Source: Chimaeribacter californicus (GTDB lineage Bacteria > Pseudomonadota > Gammaproteobacteria > Enterobacterales > Enterobacteriaceae). Taken from it: a stretch of 64,000 bases of DNA. The position numbers were made by a program, and so were the translations under genes. The stretch lies in assembly GCF_002858675.1 (NCBI RefSeq), contig NZ_PJZF01000006.1, forward strand, positions 124,001-188,000, read 5' to 3'. Below, piece by piece: positions 35,181 to 45,411 of this stretch (position 1 is its first letter; each line of letters starts with the position of its first letter). Under the pieces are notes generated by a model that saw only the letters and a list, made by a program, of their open reading frames with translations, had not been told where the DNA came from and ran no database searches.

Positions 35181-36719
35181 TCAGGCCTGAGCAGTCTCAT
35201 GCACGACCCGCCGGGCATGCGCCATGCTCAGCTCGTGCTTTTGCATTTCCATCATCAGCCTGCCGGTGGTGCGTTCACGGCCGGTGGCCACGACCGCAAC
35301 CAACTGCTCTTTCAGGCCATACAGCGCCACAAAGTTCTGCGCTTCCAGTGATCCGATCAGATCGATCTGATCCCAGCGTTGCGGATGGCCGAGGTAGTCG
35401 AAACGGGTACCGTAATGCTGTGTCCAGAAGAACGGAATACGGTCGAATACTTCGTTGCCTCCCAGCATATTGACTGCGGCAACGCGCCCTTGCTGTTGCG
35501 CAACCCGCCAGTGCTCAATGCGGATCGGCTTGCCCTCATAGGGGAAGGTGGCGATATCCCCCACCGCATAGATGTTTTCCGCCGCCTGCATCGCCTGGTT
35601 AACCTTCAGGCTACCGTCTTCACACAGCGGTAAATCATGGATAAAGGAGGTCACCGGTTCAATGCCGGTTGCCAGCAATACCAGATCGGCAGGGATTTCC
35701 CGGCCATCTTTCAGCTGCACCGCCGTGACGCAGCGATCGCCGCTGAAACCGGTGGCTTCGCCATCCACAAAGGTCACCCCATGCGACTCGTGCAGCTCAC
35801 GGAAATAGTGCGCTATGCGCGGGCCGAACTGCGCTTCAAACGGCAGCGGGTGCGGCGCAATCACTGTAACTTCAATGCCGCGTTTGCGCAGGGCGGCGGC
35901 CATCTCCATGCCGATGAAATTACTGCCGACAATCACCAGCTTTTTCAGGGTATCCACCGCGTGCAGCAGGGTTTTTTCATGCTGGAGGTTACGCAGCACA
36001 TGGATGCCGCTCAGGTTCACGCCCGGCAGATCCGGCACCTGCGGCCGCCCGCCGCTGGCAATCAGCAATGAATCGAAGGTGATGCGGCGCTGGTCTTCCA
36101 GCACCAGCGTGCGCGCCAGGCTGTCGAGTTGCGCCACCCGTGCGGTAATGCGCTTCACATTTGCCTCGCCGGTGACGTCCTCATCCAGCAGTTCCGGCAC
36201 ATCGTCCACCGCCATACTGCCCATCGGCACAAATTTGCTCAGCGCCGTACGGTCATAACCGGCCTGTTTTTCAGCATCAATGGCAATGATCCGGCCGGTG
36301 TAGCCGCGTTCATGCAGCGCACTCAGTGCCGCACTGCCGGCAGCCCCGGCACCAAGAATCACCAGCGTGCCTTTGTCATCCGGGGCATCTGGGGTGGCGG
36401 GCGGCAGGGTGGTTTCCGGGTCAACCCATACCGCGCCTTCTTCTGTTTTCACCGCATAGCGGGTCAGCCCCTCCAGCGCCGGAGGCTCCAGCAGCATGCC
36501 GTCATCCAGGGAGTAAACCGCTTTGTGCCATGGGCACACCAGCTTGCCGTCACACACGGCACCTTCTGCCAGGGGGGCGCCGGCATGAGGGCAAGTTGCC
36601 TGGAAGGCGTGGACACGATCGCCACGCCGCACCACTATAATTTTTTGCTCGCCCAGCGTGATCGGTTCGGGTTGGCTGTCGGTCAGTGCCGACAATGCAA
36701 TTACCTGTTGATAGGCCAC
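35181..36719 (-). CDS. Rieske domain-FAD/NAD(P)H oxidoreductase fusion
   Basis: The 512-aa protein has an N-terminal Rieske [2Fe-2S] domain (Cys43, His45, Cys62, His65 in CPHAGAPL and CPWH), then a two-dinucleotide-fold reductase (about 115-420) with FAD motif VILGAGAAGSAAL and NAD(P) motif VIVGSNFIGMEMAAAL, and IYAVGDIATFP near the FAD flavin site. The layout is like AIFM3/ferredoxin-NAD(P) reductase-type proteins. The redox partner and substrate are unknown. An SDR gene lies 56 bases upstream on the same strand and may be co-transcribed. Confidence 0.88.
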   Translation of the reverse strand: MAYQQVIALSALTDSQPEPITLGEQKIIVVRRGDRVHAFQATCPHAGAPLAEGAVCDGKLVCPWHKAVYSLDDGMLLEPPALEGLTRYAVKTEEGAVWVDPETTLPPATPDAPDDKGTLVILGAGAAGSAALSALHERGYTGRIIAIDAEKQAGYDRTALSKFVPMGSMAVDDVPELLDEDVTGEANVKRITARVAQLDSLARTLVLEDQRRITFDSLLIASGGRPQVPDLPGVNLSGIHVLRNLQHEKTLLHAVDTLKKLVIVGSNFIGMEMAAALRKRGIEVTVIAPHPLPFEAQFGPRIAHYFRELHESHGVTFVDGEATGFSGDRCVTAVQLKDGREIPADLVLLATGIEPVTSFIHDLPLCEDGSLKVNQAMQAAENIYAVGDIATFPYEGKPIRIEHWRVAQQQGRVAAVNMLGGNEVFDRIPFFWTQHYGTRFDYLGHPQRWDQIDLIGSLEAQNFVALYGLKEQLVAVVATGRERTTGRLMMEMQKHELSMAHARRVVHETAQA

Positions 36720-36775
36720 GACATGCTCCTTTTATAAGCTGTTATCAGAAGAGGTGTGTCTTGCAGGCGCAGGGA

Positions 36776-37540
36776 TCAGGCTTGTTTCGGCTGGCCGTTG
36801 GACGCCGTAATCCCGCCATCTACCGGCAGGTTAACCCCGGTGATATAGCGCGCGTCGTCACTTGCCAGGAAGGCGATCACCGCCGCCACCTCGTCCGGCT
36901 GGCCGGGGCGGCCGAGTGGGGTGCGCTTGCGGAACTCGGCCAGCAGCGGCTCATTCTCTTTGATGTCAGAGGCCATCGGCGTGATGATAAGGCCGGGGCA
37001 GACCGCATTGACGCGCACATTATCGGCACCGTGGTCCATCGCCAGCGAGCGGGTAAAGTTGGTCACACCGCCTTTTGCTGCGTTATAGAAGCTCATGCCC
37101 CAGTCACCGCCCAGCCCGGAGACGGAGGAGACGTTAACGATGTTGCCCTGGCTTTTGATCAGCGCCGGCATGAAATAGCGGCAGCTGTGGAATACGCCAT
37201 ACAGGTCAATCTTGATCGCCTTTTCCCAATCTTCGTAATCACCCTCATGCACTTTGCCCTGAGCAGCAACCCCGGCATCATTCACCACCACATCGACCCG
37301 GCCATATTTCGCCAGCACGTCCGCGGCTAACTGCTCAACATCGTCCGCTTTCGACATGTCCGTGGCCCGCACCAGATGGTCTCCCCCTTCCAGCGCGCTC
37401 AGGGTTTTCTGCAATTTCTCTTCAGTACGGCCCACCAGCACCACAGAGGCGCCCTCTGCGGCAAAGCGTTTCGCAGTGAATTCGCCGATACCGGAACCTG
37501 CACCTGTAATGACCACGACTTTTTTGCTGAATCGTTGCAT
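36776..37540 (-). CDS. short-chain dehydrogenase/reductase
   Basis: The 254-aa classical SDR has ITGAGSGIGEFTAKRFA (cofactor motif), VNDAGVAA (NAG-like), NVSSVSG, catalytic SFYNAAKGGV (Tyr-x3-Lys) and the C-terminal GVNLPVDGG. I start at ATG 37540, with AGGAGG 5 bases upstream. The substrate is not predictable. It is the first gene of a probable two-gene unit with the Rieske oxidoreductase. Confidence 0.88.
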   Translation of the reverse strand: MQRFSKKVVVITGAGSGIGEFTAKRFAAEGASVVLVGRTEEKLQKTLSALEGGDHLVRATDMSKADDVEQLAADVLAKYGRVDVVVNDAGVAAQGKVHEGDYEDWEKAIKIDLYGVFHSCRYFMPALIKSQGNIVNVSSVSGLGGDWGMSFYNAAKGGVTNFTRSLAMDHGADNVRVNAVCPGLIITPMASDIKENEPLLAEFRKRTPLGRPGQPDEVAAVIAFLASDDARYITGVNLPVDGGITASNGQPKQA

Positions 37541-38410
37541 GTTGCCTCCTTTCTGGTTAATGGGCATGACGCCCTGCACTAAGCGTTACTGAATTAAGCC
37601 TAGCAAACACAGGGAAAATACCGGGACATAACGGCCAAATTGCGGGATAACCTGCTGTTTTTGGGTTTTTTTAAAGTTTTAAAAAGTGTTAACAGCGGGA
37701 TAGGGAGGGTGCCGATAGTTTGGCCGCTGTCGATAGTCTGTAGCCGGCCCGTCATGCGCCGTTAGAGACAATGCGAGGCAAAAATCGCCGTGGCTTCTGC
37801 CGGGGGCAGGGCGGGCGAGCAGCATATTGTCTGGTAAAAAATAACCAGTGCGGAATGAGACGTTTTTTCGTTACGCGGCAGATGTGCCACTCATAGGCGC
37901 AGCTTATGGTAAAAATGCTCCCCCTTTTGGGTTAAGCACCAGCATTTTCAGCTGGATTTCCTGCACTTCAAGGTGATAAGCGCTCAGATTATCGCCATTC
38001 AGTAAGAAAGTTTTTTAGTTTTTTAGCGGTAGAAATCTCTGAGAACAAACTGTTACATCGAGACGATTCGCCTGCAAAGTATCCCTGCTCATTATTTAAT
38101 CCTGAATATGTTAGAAAATGGTTTTTTTTATGTTTGTTTGCTGTTTCTCACACTCTGTGTAAATGCCCGTTGGTTATATTGACGTCACCCCAAACAGTTG
38201 CCAAATTGGTAGCCTCAGGGGTATGACCAGAGGATAGTTCGGGTGAATTCCACGCACCCGGACACGCCGGTAAACGCTTTCACCGGCACCCGCACCGTAC
38301 TCCTTCAGACGCCTCCCGGCGTCAGCCGCAACCGGCCACCGAAAAAAACATTACAGGCCGGCTTGTACAAATAACACACAACACCACATCACAATCTATG
38401 GAGTAACGCG
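37541..38410 (+). promoter_or_regulatory. 870-bp noncoding region with the dppA promoter and long leader
   Basis: No convincing gene is present. The left end holds the SDR promoter. The middle (37980-38180) is AT-rich; a TATATT near 38176 preceded by a TCACACTCTGTGTAA element is the best dppA promoter candidate, giving a leader of about 230 nt. The leader contains a TCCGGGTG/CACCCGGA-like inverted repeat near 38239-38265. A long leader is normal for dppA. Confidence 0.5.
38371..38394 (+). promoter_or_regulatory. GcvB small-RNA target in the dppA leader
   Basis: The C/A-rich tract ATAACACACAACACCACATC, about 20-40 bases before the dppA start, matches the type of site bound by the G/U-rich R1 region of GcvB, which represses dppA in E. 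coli and Salmonella. The assignment is by analogy. Confidence 0.65.
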
Positions 38411-40018
38411 ATGAGAATCTCCTTGGGAAAAACAGGGATACTGAAGTTTGGCATGGGCTTGCTTGCGCTGTCTGTGGCGGCGGGTGTACAGGCGAAAACC
38501 CTGGTCTATTGTTCAGAAGGGTCGCCGGAAGGCTTCAACCCGCAGCTGTTCACGTCCGGTACCACCTATGACGCCAGCTCCGTGCCGATCTACAGCCGTC
38601 TGGTGGAATTTAAAATTGGTACCACGGAGATTCAGCCCGGCCTGGCCGAAAAGTGGGAAATCAGCCCGGACGGCAAAACCTACACCTTCCACCTGCGCAA
38701 AGGCGTGAAGTGGCAGACCAGCAAAGATTTCAAGCCAACGCGTGATTTCAATGCGGACGACGTGCTGTTCTCCTTCAACCGCCAGAAAGACGAAGCCAAC
38801 CCGTACCACAAAGTCTCCGGCGGCAGCTATGAGTACTTCCAGGGCATGGGTATGCCGGACCTGATCAGCAAGATTGAGAAAGTGGACGACTACACCGTGC
38901 GCTTCGTGCTGACCCGCCCGGAGTCGCCGTTCCTGGCCGATATGGCGATGGACTTCGCCTCGATCATGTCTTCGGAATATGCTGACAACATGCTGAAAGC
39001 CGGCACACCGGAGAAAATCGACCTGAACCCGGTCGGCACCGGCCCGTTCCAGCTGCTCCAGTACCAGAAAGATTCTCGCATCCTTTACAAAGCCTTTGAC
39101 GGTTTCTGGGGCACCAAGCCGCAGATTGACCGCCTGGTCTTCTCCATCACGCCGGACGCCTCCGTGCGTTATGCGAAACTGCAGAAAAACGAATGCCAGG
39201 TGATGCCGTACCCGAACCCGGCTGACATCGCGGCGATGAAGAAAGACAAATCGATCAACCTGATGCAGCAACCAGGGCTGAACGTCGGCTACCTGTCGTT
39301 TAACGTTGAGAAAAAACCGCTGGATAACGTGAAAGTGCGTCAGGCACTGAGCATGGCGGTGAATAAGAAAGCGATTATCGACGCGGTCTACCAGGGTGCC
39401 GGCCAGTCCGCCAAAAACCTGATCCCGCCGACGATGTGGGGCTACAACAACGACGTCAAAGACTATGACTACAACCCGGAGCAGGCCAAGGCGCTGCTGA
39501 AAGAGGCCGGGATGGCAGACGGCTTCAGCATCGACCTGTGGGCGATGCCGGTGCAGCGCCCGTACAACCCGAACGCCCGCCGCATGGCGGAGCTGATCCA
39601 GTCTGACTGGGCGAAAATCGGCGTGAAAGCCAACATCGTGACCTATGAGTGGGGCGAATACCTGAAGCGCGCCAAAGCGGGCGAACACCAGACGGTCATG
39701 ATGGGCTGGACCGGTGACAACGGGGACCCGGACAACTTCTTCGCCACCCTGTTCAGCTGCGATGCGGCCAAGCAAGGCTCGAACTACTCCAAATGGTGCT
39801 ACAAGCCGTTTGAAGACCAGATCCAGCCGGCCCGCGCCGAATCCGATCACAACAAGCGCATCGAATACTACAAACAGGCGCAGGTCGTGATGCATGACCA
39901 GGCCCCGGCGCTGATCATCGCCCACTCCACCGTCTATGAGCCGGTGCGCAAAGAGGTGAAAGGCTACGTTGTTGACCCGCTGGGCAAACACCACTTCGAA
40001 AACGTCTCTATGGAGTGA
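38411..40018 (+). CDS. dppA: periplasmic dipeptide-binding protein DppA
   Basis: DppA binds dipeptides (and heme in E. coli) in the periplasm and hands them to DppBCDF. The 535-aa protein is the expected length, with a signal peptide ending VQA near residue 28, KTLVYCSEGSPEGFNPQLF at the mature start, and family segments such as RKGVKWQTSKDFKPTRDFNA and MMGWTGDNGDPDNFF. The ATG has GGAG about 8 bases upstream. It is the first gene of the operon and probably the most highly expressed. Confidence 0.97.
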   Translation: MRISLGKTGILKFGMGLLALSVAAGVQAKTLVYCSEGSPEGFNPQLFTSGTTYDASSVPIYSRLVEFKIGTTEIQPGLAEKWEISPDGKTYTFHLRKGVKWQTSKDFKPTRDFNADDVLFSFNRQKDEANPYHKVSGGSYEYFQGMGMPDLISKIEKVDDYTVRFVLTRPESPFLADMAMDFASIMSSEYADNMLKAGTPEKIDLNPVGTGPFQLLQYQKDSRILYKAFDGFWGTKPQIDRLVFSITPDASVRYAKLQKNECQVMPYPNPADIAAMKKDKSINLMQQPGLNVGYLSFNVEKKPLDNVKVRQALSMAVNKKAIIDAVYQGAGQSAKNLIPPTMWGYNNDVKDYDYNPEQAKALLKEAGMADGFSIDLWAMPVQRPYNPNARRMAELIQSDWAKIGVKANIVTYEWGEYLKRAKAGEHQTVMMGWTGDNGDPDNFFATLFSCDAAKQGSNYSKWCYKPFEDQIQPARAESDHNKRIEYYKQAQVVMHDQAPALIIAHSTVYEPVRKEVKGYVVDPLGKHHFENVSME

Positions 40019-40200
40019 TGCCGCCACGGCATCCGGCACAGGCGCCCGGCCTGTGCCGTCCTGCTTTAATCGATGGATCGATATGTTACGACTGTGAGCT
40101 GTTGGGGCGCGGTTTTCCGCTGCGCCCGATTCAGATGTGAGCCTTAAATAAGCCCGGCGAGCTACGGTTCGCCGGGCATTTTATACAGAGAGTTCGGGTT
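40019..40200 (+). promoter_or_regulatory. hairpin-rich dppA-dppB intergenic region (partial terminator)
   Basis: Three inverted repeats occur: GGCACAGGC/GCCTGTGCC (40036-40058), GGGCGCGG/CTGCGCCC (about 40105-40130) and GCCCGGCGA/TTCGCCGGGC followed by ATTTTAT (40152-40183). The last looks like a leaky terminator. Such structures stabilise the dppA mRNA and lower dppBCDF expression relative to the binding protein. Confidence 0.65.
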
Positions 40201-41220
40201 ATGTTTCAGTTCATACTCCGGCGTTTGGGGCTGGTTATCCCAACGTTTATCGGCATTACCCTGCTGACCTTCGCGTTTGTCCACCTGATCCCCGGTGACC
40301 CGGTGACCATCATGGCCGGCGAACGCGGCATCTCCGCCGAGCGCCACGCGCAATTGATGGCCGAGATGGGGCTGGACAAGCCCATGTACCAGCAGTACTT
40401 CCATTATATCAGCGGGGTGCTCCAGGGTGACCTCGGCATCTCGCTGAAAAGCCGCATCCCGGTCTGGGATGAGTTTGTGCCGCGGTTCCTCGCCACGCTG
40501 GAGCTGGGCATCTGCGCCATGCTGTTCGCGGTGGCGGTAGGTATTCCGGTCGGGGTACTGGCCGCGGTGAAGCGCGGGTCTATCTTCGACCACACCGCCG
40601 TCGGCATCTCGCTGACCGGCTATTCGATGCCGATCTTCTGGTGGGGCATCATGCTGGTGATGCTGGTCTCGGTACACCTGAACCTGACGCCGGTTTCCGG
40701 GCGCATCAGCGATACGGTGTTCCTTGACGACACCCTGCCGCTCACCGGCTTTATGCTGATCGACACATTCTTCTGGGGTGAGCCGGGCGACTTCAAAGAC
40801 GCGGTGATGCACATGATCCTGCCGGCGATTGTGCTCGGCACCATCCCGCTGGCGGTCATTGTCCGCATGACCCGCTCCTCCATGCTGGAAGTGCTGGGTG
40901 AGGATTACATCCGCACCGCGCGCGCCAAGGGTGTGAGCCGGATGCGGGTGATCATCGTCCATGCGTTGCGTAACGCCATGCTGCCGGTGGTCACGGTGAT
41001 TGGCCTGCAGGTCGGCACGCTGCTGGCCGGCGCCATCCTGACAGAGACGATTTTCTCCTGGCCTGGGCTGGGCCGCTGGCTGATCGATGCGTTGCAACGG
41101 CGTGACTACCCAGTGGTGCAGGGCGGGGTGCTGTTGATCGCCACCCTGATTATTCTGGTTAACCTGCTGGTAGATCTGCTCTACGGCGTGGTCAACCCAC
41201 GTATCCGACACAAGAAATAG
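40201..41220 (+). CDS. dppB: dipeptide ABC transporter permease DppB
   Basis: DppB is one of the two membrane subunits, 339 aa (as in E. coli), with six hydrophobic spans. It has the N-terminal FILRRLGLVIPTFIGITLLTF and the EAA loop region VLGEDYIRTARAKGVSRMRVI. It lies 182 bases after dppA and 9 bases before dppC. Confidence 0.96.
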   Translation: MFQFILRRLGLVIPTFIGITLLTFAFVHLIPGDPVTIMAGERGISAERHAQLMAEMGLDKPMYQQYFHYISGVLQGDLGISLKSRIPVWDEFVPRFLATLELGICAMLFAVAVGIPVGVLAAVKRGSIFDHTAVGISLTGYSMPIFWWGIMLVMLVSVHLNLTPVSGRISDTVFLDDTLPLTGFMLIDTFFWGEPGDFKDAVMHMILPAIVLGTIPLAVIVRMTRSSMLEVLGEDYIRTARAKGVSRMRVIIVHALRNAMLPVVTVIGLQVGTLLAGAILTETIFSWPGLGRWLIDALQRRDYPVVQGGVLLIATLIILVNLLVDLLYGVVNPRIRHKK

Positions 41221-41229
41221 GGGGCGCAC

Positions 41230-42147
41230 ATGTCTCAAATCAGTGAGCCGGTCGGCACAGAGTCACAGCGCGGCACCGCACCGGTGCCGATGACCCCGAT
41301 GCAGGAGTTCTGGCACTACTTTAAACGTAACAAAGGCGCGGTGGTGGGGCTGGCCTACATTATCATTATGCTGGTGCTGGCAATTGGTGCCGGTTTCCTC
41401 GCCCCGCACGCCCCGGCGGAACAATTCCGTGATGCGCTGCTGAAACCGCCGGTCTGGCAGGAGGGCGGCAGCTGGAAATTCCTGCTCGGCACCGATGACG
41501 TCGGCCGCGACATCCTCTCCCGCCTGATGTACGGCGCGCGGCTGTCGCTGCTGGTGGGCTGCCTGGTGGTGGTGCTGTCGTTGCTGATGGGCGTGGTGCT
41601 CGGCCTGCTGGCCGGGTACTTCGGCGGCATGACCGACATCATCATCATGCGCGTGGTGGACATCATGCTGGCGCTGCCGAGCCTGCTGCTGGCGCTGGTG
41701 CTGGTGGCGATCTTTGGCCCGTCGATTGTCAACGCCTCGCTGGCGCTGACCTTTGTGGCGCTGCCGCACTATGTGCGCCTGACGCGCGCGGCGGTGCTGG
41801 TGGAGGTTAACCGCGACTACGTCACCGCGTCTCGTGTGGCGGGTGCGGGCGCCATACGCCAGATGTTCGTCAACATCCTGCCCAACTGCCTGGCACCGCT
41901 GATTGTGCAGGCGTCATTGGGCTTTTCCAACGCCATCCTGGACATGGCGGCACTCGGCTTCCTCGGTATGGGCGCGCAGCCCCCGACGCCTGAGTGGGGC
42001 ACAATGCTCTCCGATGTGTTGCAGTTCGCCCAGAGCGCCTGGTGGGTCGTGACCTTCCCCGGCGTGGTGATCCTGCTGACGGTACTGGCATTTAACCTGA
42101 TGGGGGATGGCCTGCGTGATGCCCTCGACCCCAAACTCAAGCAGTAA
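41230..42147 (+). CDS. dppC: dipeptide ABC transporter permease DppC
   Basis: DppC is the second membrane subunit, 305 aa. It has an N-terminal cytoplasmic tail, first helix [21 protein letters not shown], the [20 protein letters not shown] segment, and the EAA-like loop [17 protein letters not shown]-type region (here [17 protein letters not shown]). The C-terminus is [16 protein letters not shown]. It lies 11 bases before dppD. Confidence 0.96.
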   Translation: MSQISEPVGTESQRGTAPVPMTPMQEFWHYFKRNKGAVVGLAYIIIMLVLAIGAGFLAPHAPAEQFRDALLKPPVWQEGGSWKFLLGTDDVGRDILSRLMYGARLSLLVGCLVVVLSLLMGVVLGLLAGYFGGMTDIIIMRVVDIMLALPSLLLALVLVAIFGPSIVNASLALTFVALPHYVRLTRAAVLVEVNRDYVTASRVAGAGAIRQMFVNILPNCLAPLIVQASLGFSNAILDMAALGFLGMGAQPPTPEWGTMLSDVLQFAQSAWWVVTFPGVVILLTVLAFNLMGDGLRDALDPKLKQ

Positions 42148-42158
42148 GAGGACGCGAG

Positions 42159-43188
<1,030 letters not shown>

Positions 43189-43199
<11 letters not shown>

Positions 43200-44202
43200 T
43201 GCGCCGCTGTTACAGGCGATTGACCTGAAAAAACACTACCCGGTGAAGAAAGGGCTGTTCGCCCCGGAGCGGATGGTAAAAGCGCTGGATGGCGTCTCGT
43301 TCACGCTGGAGCGCGGCAAAACGCTGGCGGTGGTGGGCGAGTCCGGTTGTGGTAAGTCCACGCTCGGGCGTTTGCTGACCATGATCGAAATCCCGACCGG
43401 TGGCGAGCTGTACTATCAGGGCCAGGATCTGCTGAAACCGGATGAGACGGCGGAAAAGCTGCGCCGCCAGAAGATCCAGATCGTGTTCCAGAACCCATAT
43501 GGCTCGCTGAACCCGCGTAAAAAAGTGGGGCAGATTCTGGAGGAGCCGCTGCTGATCAACACCTCACTGAGCAGCGCTGAGCGGCGGGAAAAAGCGCTGG
43601 CGATGATGGCGAAAGTCGGCCTGAAAACCGAGCACTATGACCGCTACCCGCACATGTTTTCCGGCGGCCAGCGCCAGCGTATCGCCATCGCGCGCGGGCT
43701 GATGCTCAACCCGGACGTGGTCATCGCCGATGAGCCGGTCTCCGCGCTCGACGTGTCAGTGCGTGCGCAGGTGCTGAACCTGATGATGGATCTGCAACAG
43801 GAGCTGGGGTTGTCGTATGTGTTTATCTCGCACGACCTGTCGGTGGTGGAGCACATTGCTGATGAAGTGATGGTGATGTACCTCGGCCGCTGTGTGGAGA
43901 AGGGCACCAAAGAGGCGATCTTCAACAACCCGCGCCATCCGTACACCCAGGCGCTGCTCTCTGCCACGCCGCGCCTGAACCCGGACCAGCGCCGCGAGCG
44001 CATCAAGCTCACCGGCGAGCTGCCCAGCCCGCTTAACCCACCGCCGGGCTGCGCCTTCAATGCCCGCTGCCGCCGGGCGTTCCACGTCTGCCCGCAGCAG
44101 CAGCCGCAACTCAAGCAGTACGGCGACCAGCTGGTGGCCTGCTTCGCGGTGGATCAGGACGAGCAGGAAAAGGCGAAACAACCGAGCCCGGCACTCGGCT
44201 AA
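43189..44202 (+). CDS. dppF: dipeptide ABC transporter ATP-binding protein DppF
   Basis: DppF is the second ATPase, 337 aa. It has Walker [28 protein letters not shown], signature [15 protein letters not shown], Walker [15 protein letters not shown], and a Cys-containing tail [17 protein letters not shown] 43189 ([10 protein letters not shown]) overlaps the dppD 3' end; the much longer open frame upstream is a dppD shadow. It is the last gene of the operon. Confidence 0.96.
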
Positions 44203-44219
44203 GGGCCGGTTCATCCAAC

Positions 44220-44248
44220 CAGGGCGCGGGTCATCGCGCCCTTTTTTA
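44220..44248 (+). terminator. rho-independent terminator of dppABCDF
   Basis: GGGCGCG-GGTCAT-CGCGCCC followed by TTTTTT lies 18 bases after the dppF stop. Confidence 0.93.
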
Positions 44249-44266
44249 TGGGCGCTATCCGCACCA

Positions 44267-44305
44267 CCGATCAAGTAGCGTACAAGTAACCGATCAAGTA
44301 GAGTA
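44267..44305 (+). repeat. direct repeats in the fic promoter
   Basis: CCGATCAAGTAGCGTA (44267-44282) and CCGATCAAGTAGAGTA (44290-44305) differ at one base and are 23 bp apart, about two helical turns. They lie 34-72 bases before the fic start. AAGTA also recurs between them. They may be an operator, possibly for autoregulation by Fic through its C-terminal helix-turn-helix-like domain. Confidence 0.6.
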
Positions 44306-44338
44306 GAAGCCCCGCTCTTTTTACATGTACTGATCATC

Positions 44339-45373
44339 ATGAACCACCGCCAGGTATCGCGTTACGTCCCACCCTTTACCCTTACGCCCGACATCCTTGA
44401 CCGGGTCGCGGCTATCAGTGAATTGCTGGGGCGGTGGTCAATCTCGCCGCACGATATCTTTACGCCTCAACTGCGCCGGGGTAACCAAATCCGCACCATC
44501 CAGGCCTCACTGGCCATTGAGAACAATACCTTGTCGCTGGAGCAGGTCACGGCCGTGCTGGAAGGAAAACGGGTGCTGGGGTTGCCGCATGAGATTCAGG
44601 AAGTACGCAATGCGTTTGCCGCCTATGCGCGCATGGCGCAGTGGCAACCTTACTCGGTGGCGCATCTGCTTCAGGCGCATGGGATGTTGATGCATGGGCT
44701 GGTCGATCATGCCGGCCATTTCCGGCAGGGCGGCGTAGGGATTTACCGTGATAAAAAATTGATTCATATGCCGCCGCCGGCCGATCGCGTGCCGCTGTTA
44801 ATACGCGACCTGCTGGCGTGGTGCCGGGCGACCACCGTGCATCCGATCATTATCAGCTGTGTTTTTCACTATGAGTTTGAATTTATCCACCCGTTTGCTG
44901 ACGGCAATGGCCGCATGGGGCGGCTGTGGCAATCCCGGTTATTGAGTGAATGGCAGCCGATGTTTGCTTTTTTGCCGGTGGAGTCAGTGATTAATGCGCG
45001 GCAGGAGGAGTATTACCGGGCGCTGTCAGACGCTGACCGGCATGCGGAGGCTACCCCATTCATTGCATTCATGCTTGCTGCCTTGCTGGAAGCGATGCAG
45101 GAGATCCATGCGGTCATCGAGCCGGTTGTGCATGTCAGTGAGGCAATCGCGGCGTTACTGGCAGCGCTCTACCGCAGCCCGCCGTTGAAGAGTGCGGAAC
45201 TGATGCCTTTGACCGGACTGCGGCACCGGCCGACCTTCCGCAAAAATGTGCTGGAACCGGCGCTGAGCGCAGGGTGGGTTGCCATGAGCCACCCGGATTC
45301 GCCACGCAGCCCACAGCAGCGTTATCACTTGACGGCCGCCGGGGAGCGCCTTTTGTCCACCTTACCGGCATAA
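44339..45373 (+). CDS. Fic/DOC family protein (self-inhibited class)
   Basis: The 344-aa protein has the catalytic Fic motif HPFADGNGRMGR (near residue 182), the signature of AMP-transferases that modify target Ser/Thr/Tyr. An N-terminal SLAIENN (about 58) matches the inhibitory motif S/T-x-x-x-E-G/N, so the enzyme carries its own inhibitory helix and needs no separate antitoxin. The C-terminal 70 residues (SAELMPLTGLRHRPTFRKNV) look like a winged helix, as in many Fic proteins of this class. The target is unknown. It stands alone between dpp and bcs. Confidence 0.9.
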   Translation: MNHRQVSRYVPPFTLTPDILDRVAAISELLGRWSISPHDIFTPQLRRGNQIRTIQASLAIENNTLSLEQVTAVLEGKRVLGLPHEIQEVRNAFAAYARMAQWQPYSVAHLLQAHGMLMHGLVDHAGHFRQGGVGIYRDKKLIHMPPPADRVPLLIRDLLAWCRATTVHPIIISCVFHYEFEFIHPFADGNGRMGRLWQSRLLSEWQPMFAFLPVESVINARQEEYYRALSDADRHAEATPFIAFMLAALLEAMQEIHAVIEPVVHVSEAIAALLAALYRSPPLKSAELMPLTGLRHRPTFRKNVLEPALSAGWVAMSHPDSPRSPQQRYHLTAAGERLLSTLPA

Positions 45374-45374
45374 A

Positions 45375-45396
45375 AAAACCGGGTTGCCCCGGTTTT
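45375..45396. terminator. bidirectional terminator between fic and bcsZ
   Basis: AAAACCGGG-TTGC-CCCGGTTTT lies between convergent genes, with an A-tract on one side and a T-run on the other. Confidence 0.85.
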
Positions 45397-45411
45397 CTAT
45401 GCCTCCACAGG

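Noticed and set aside
38513-40039. 508-codon minus-strand frame over dppA
   Set aside because: It is exactly antisense to a highly conserved gene and its translation is His/Val/Arg-rich without domains.
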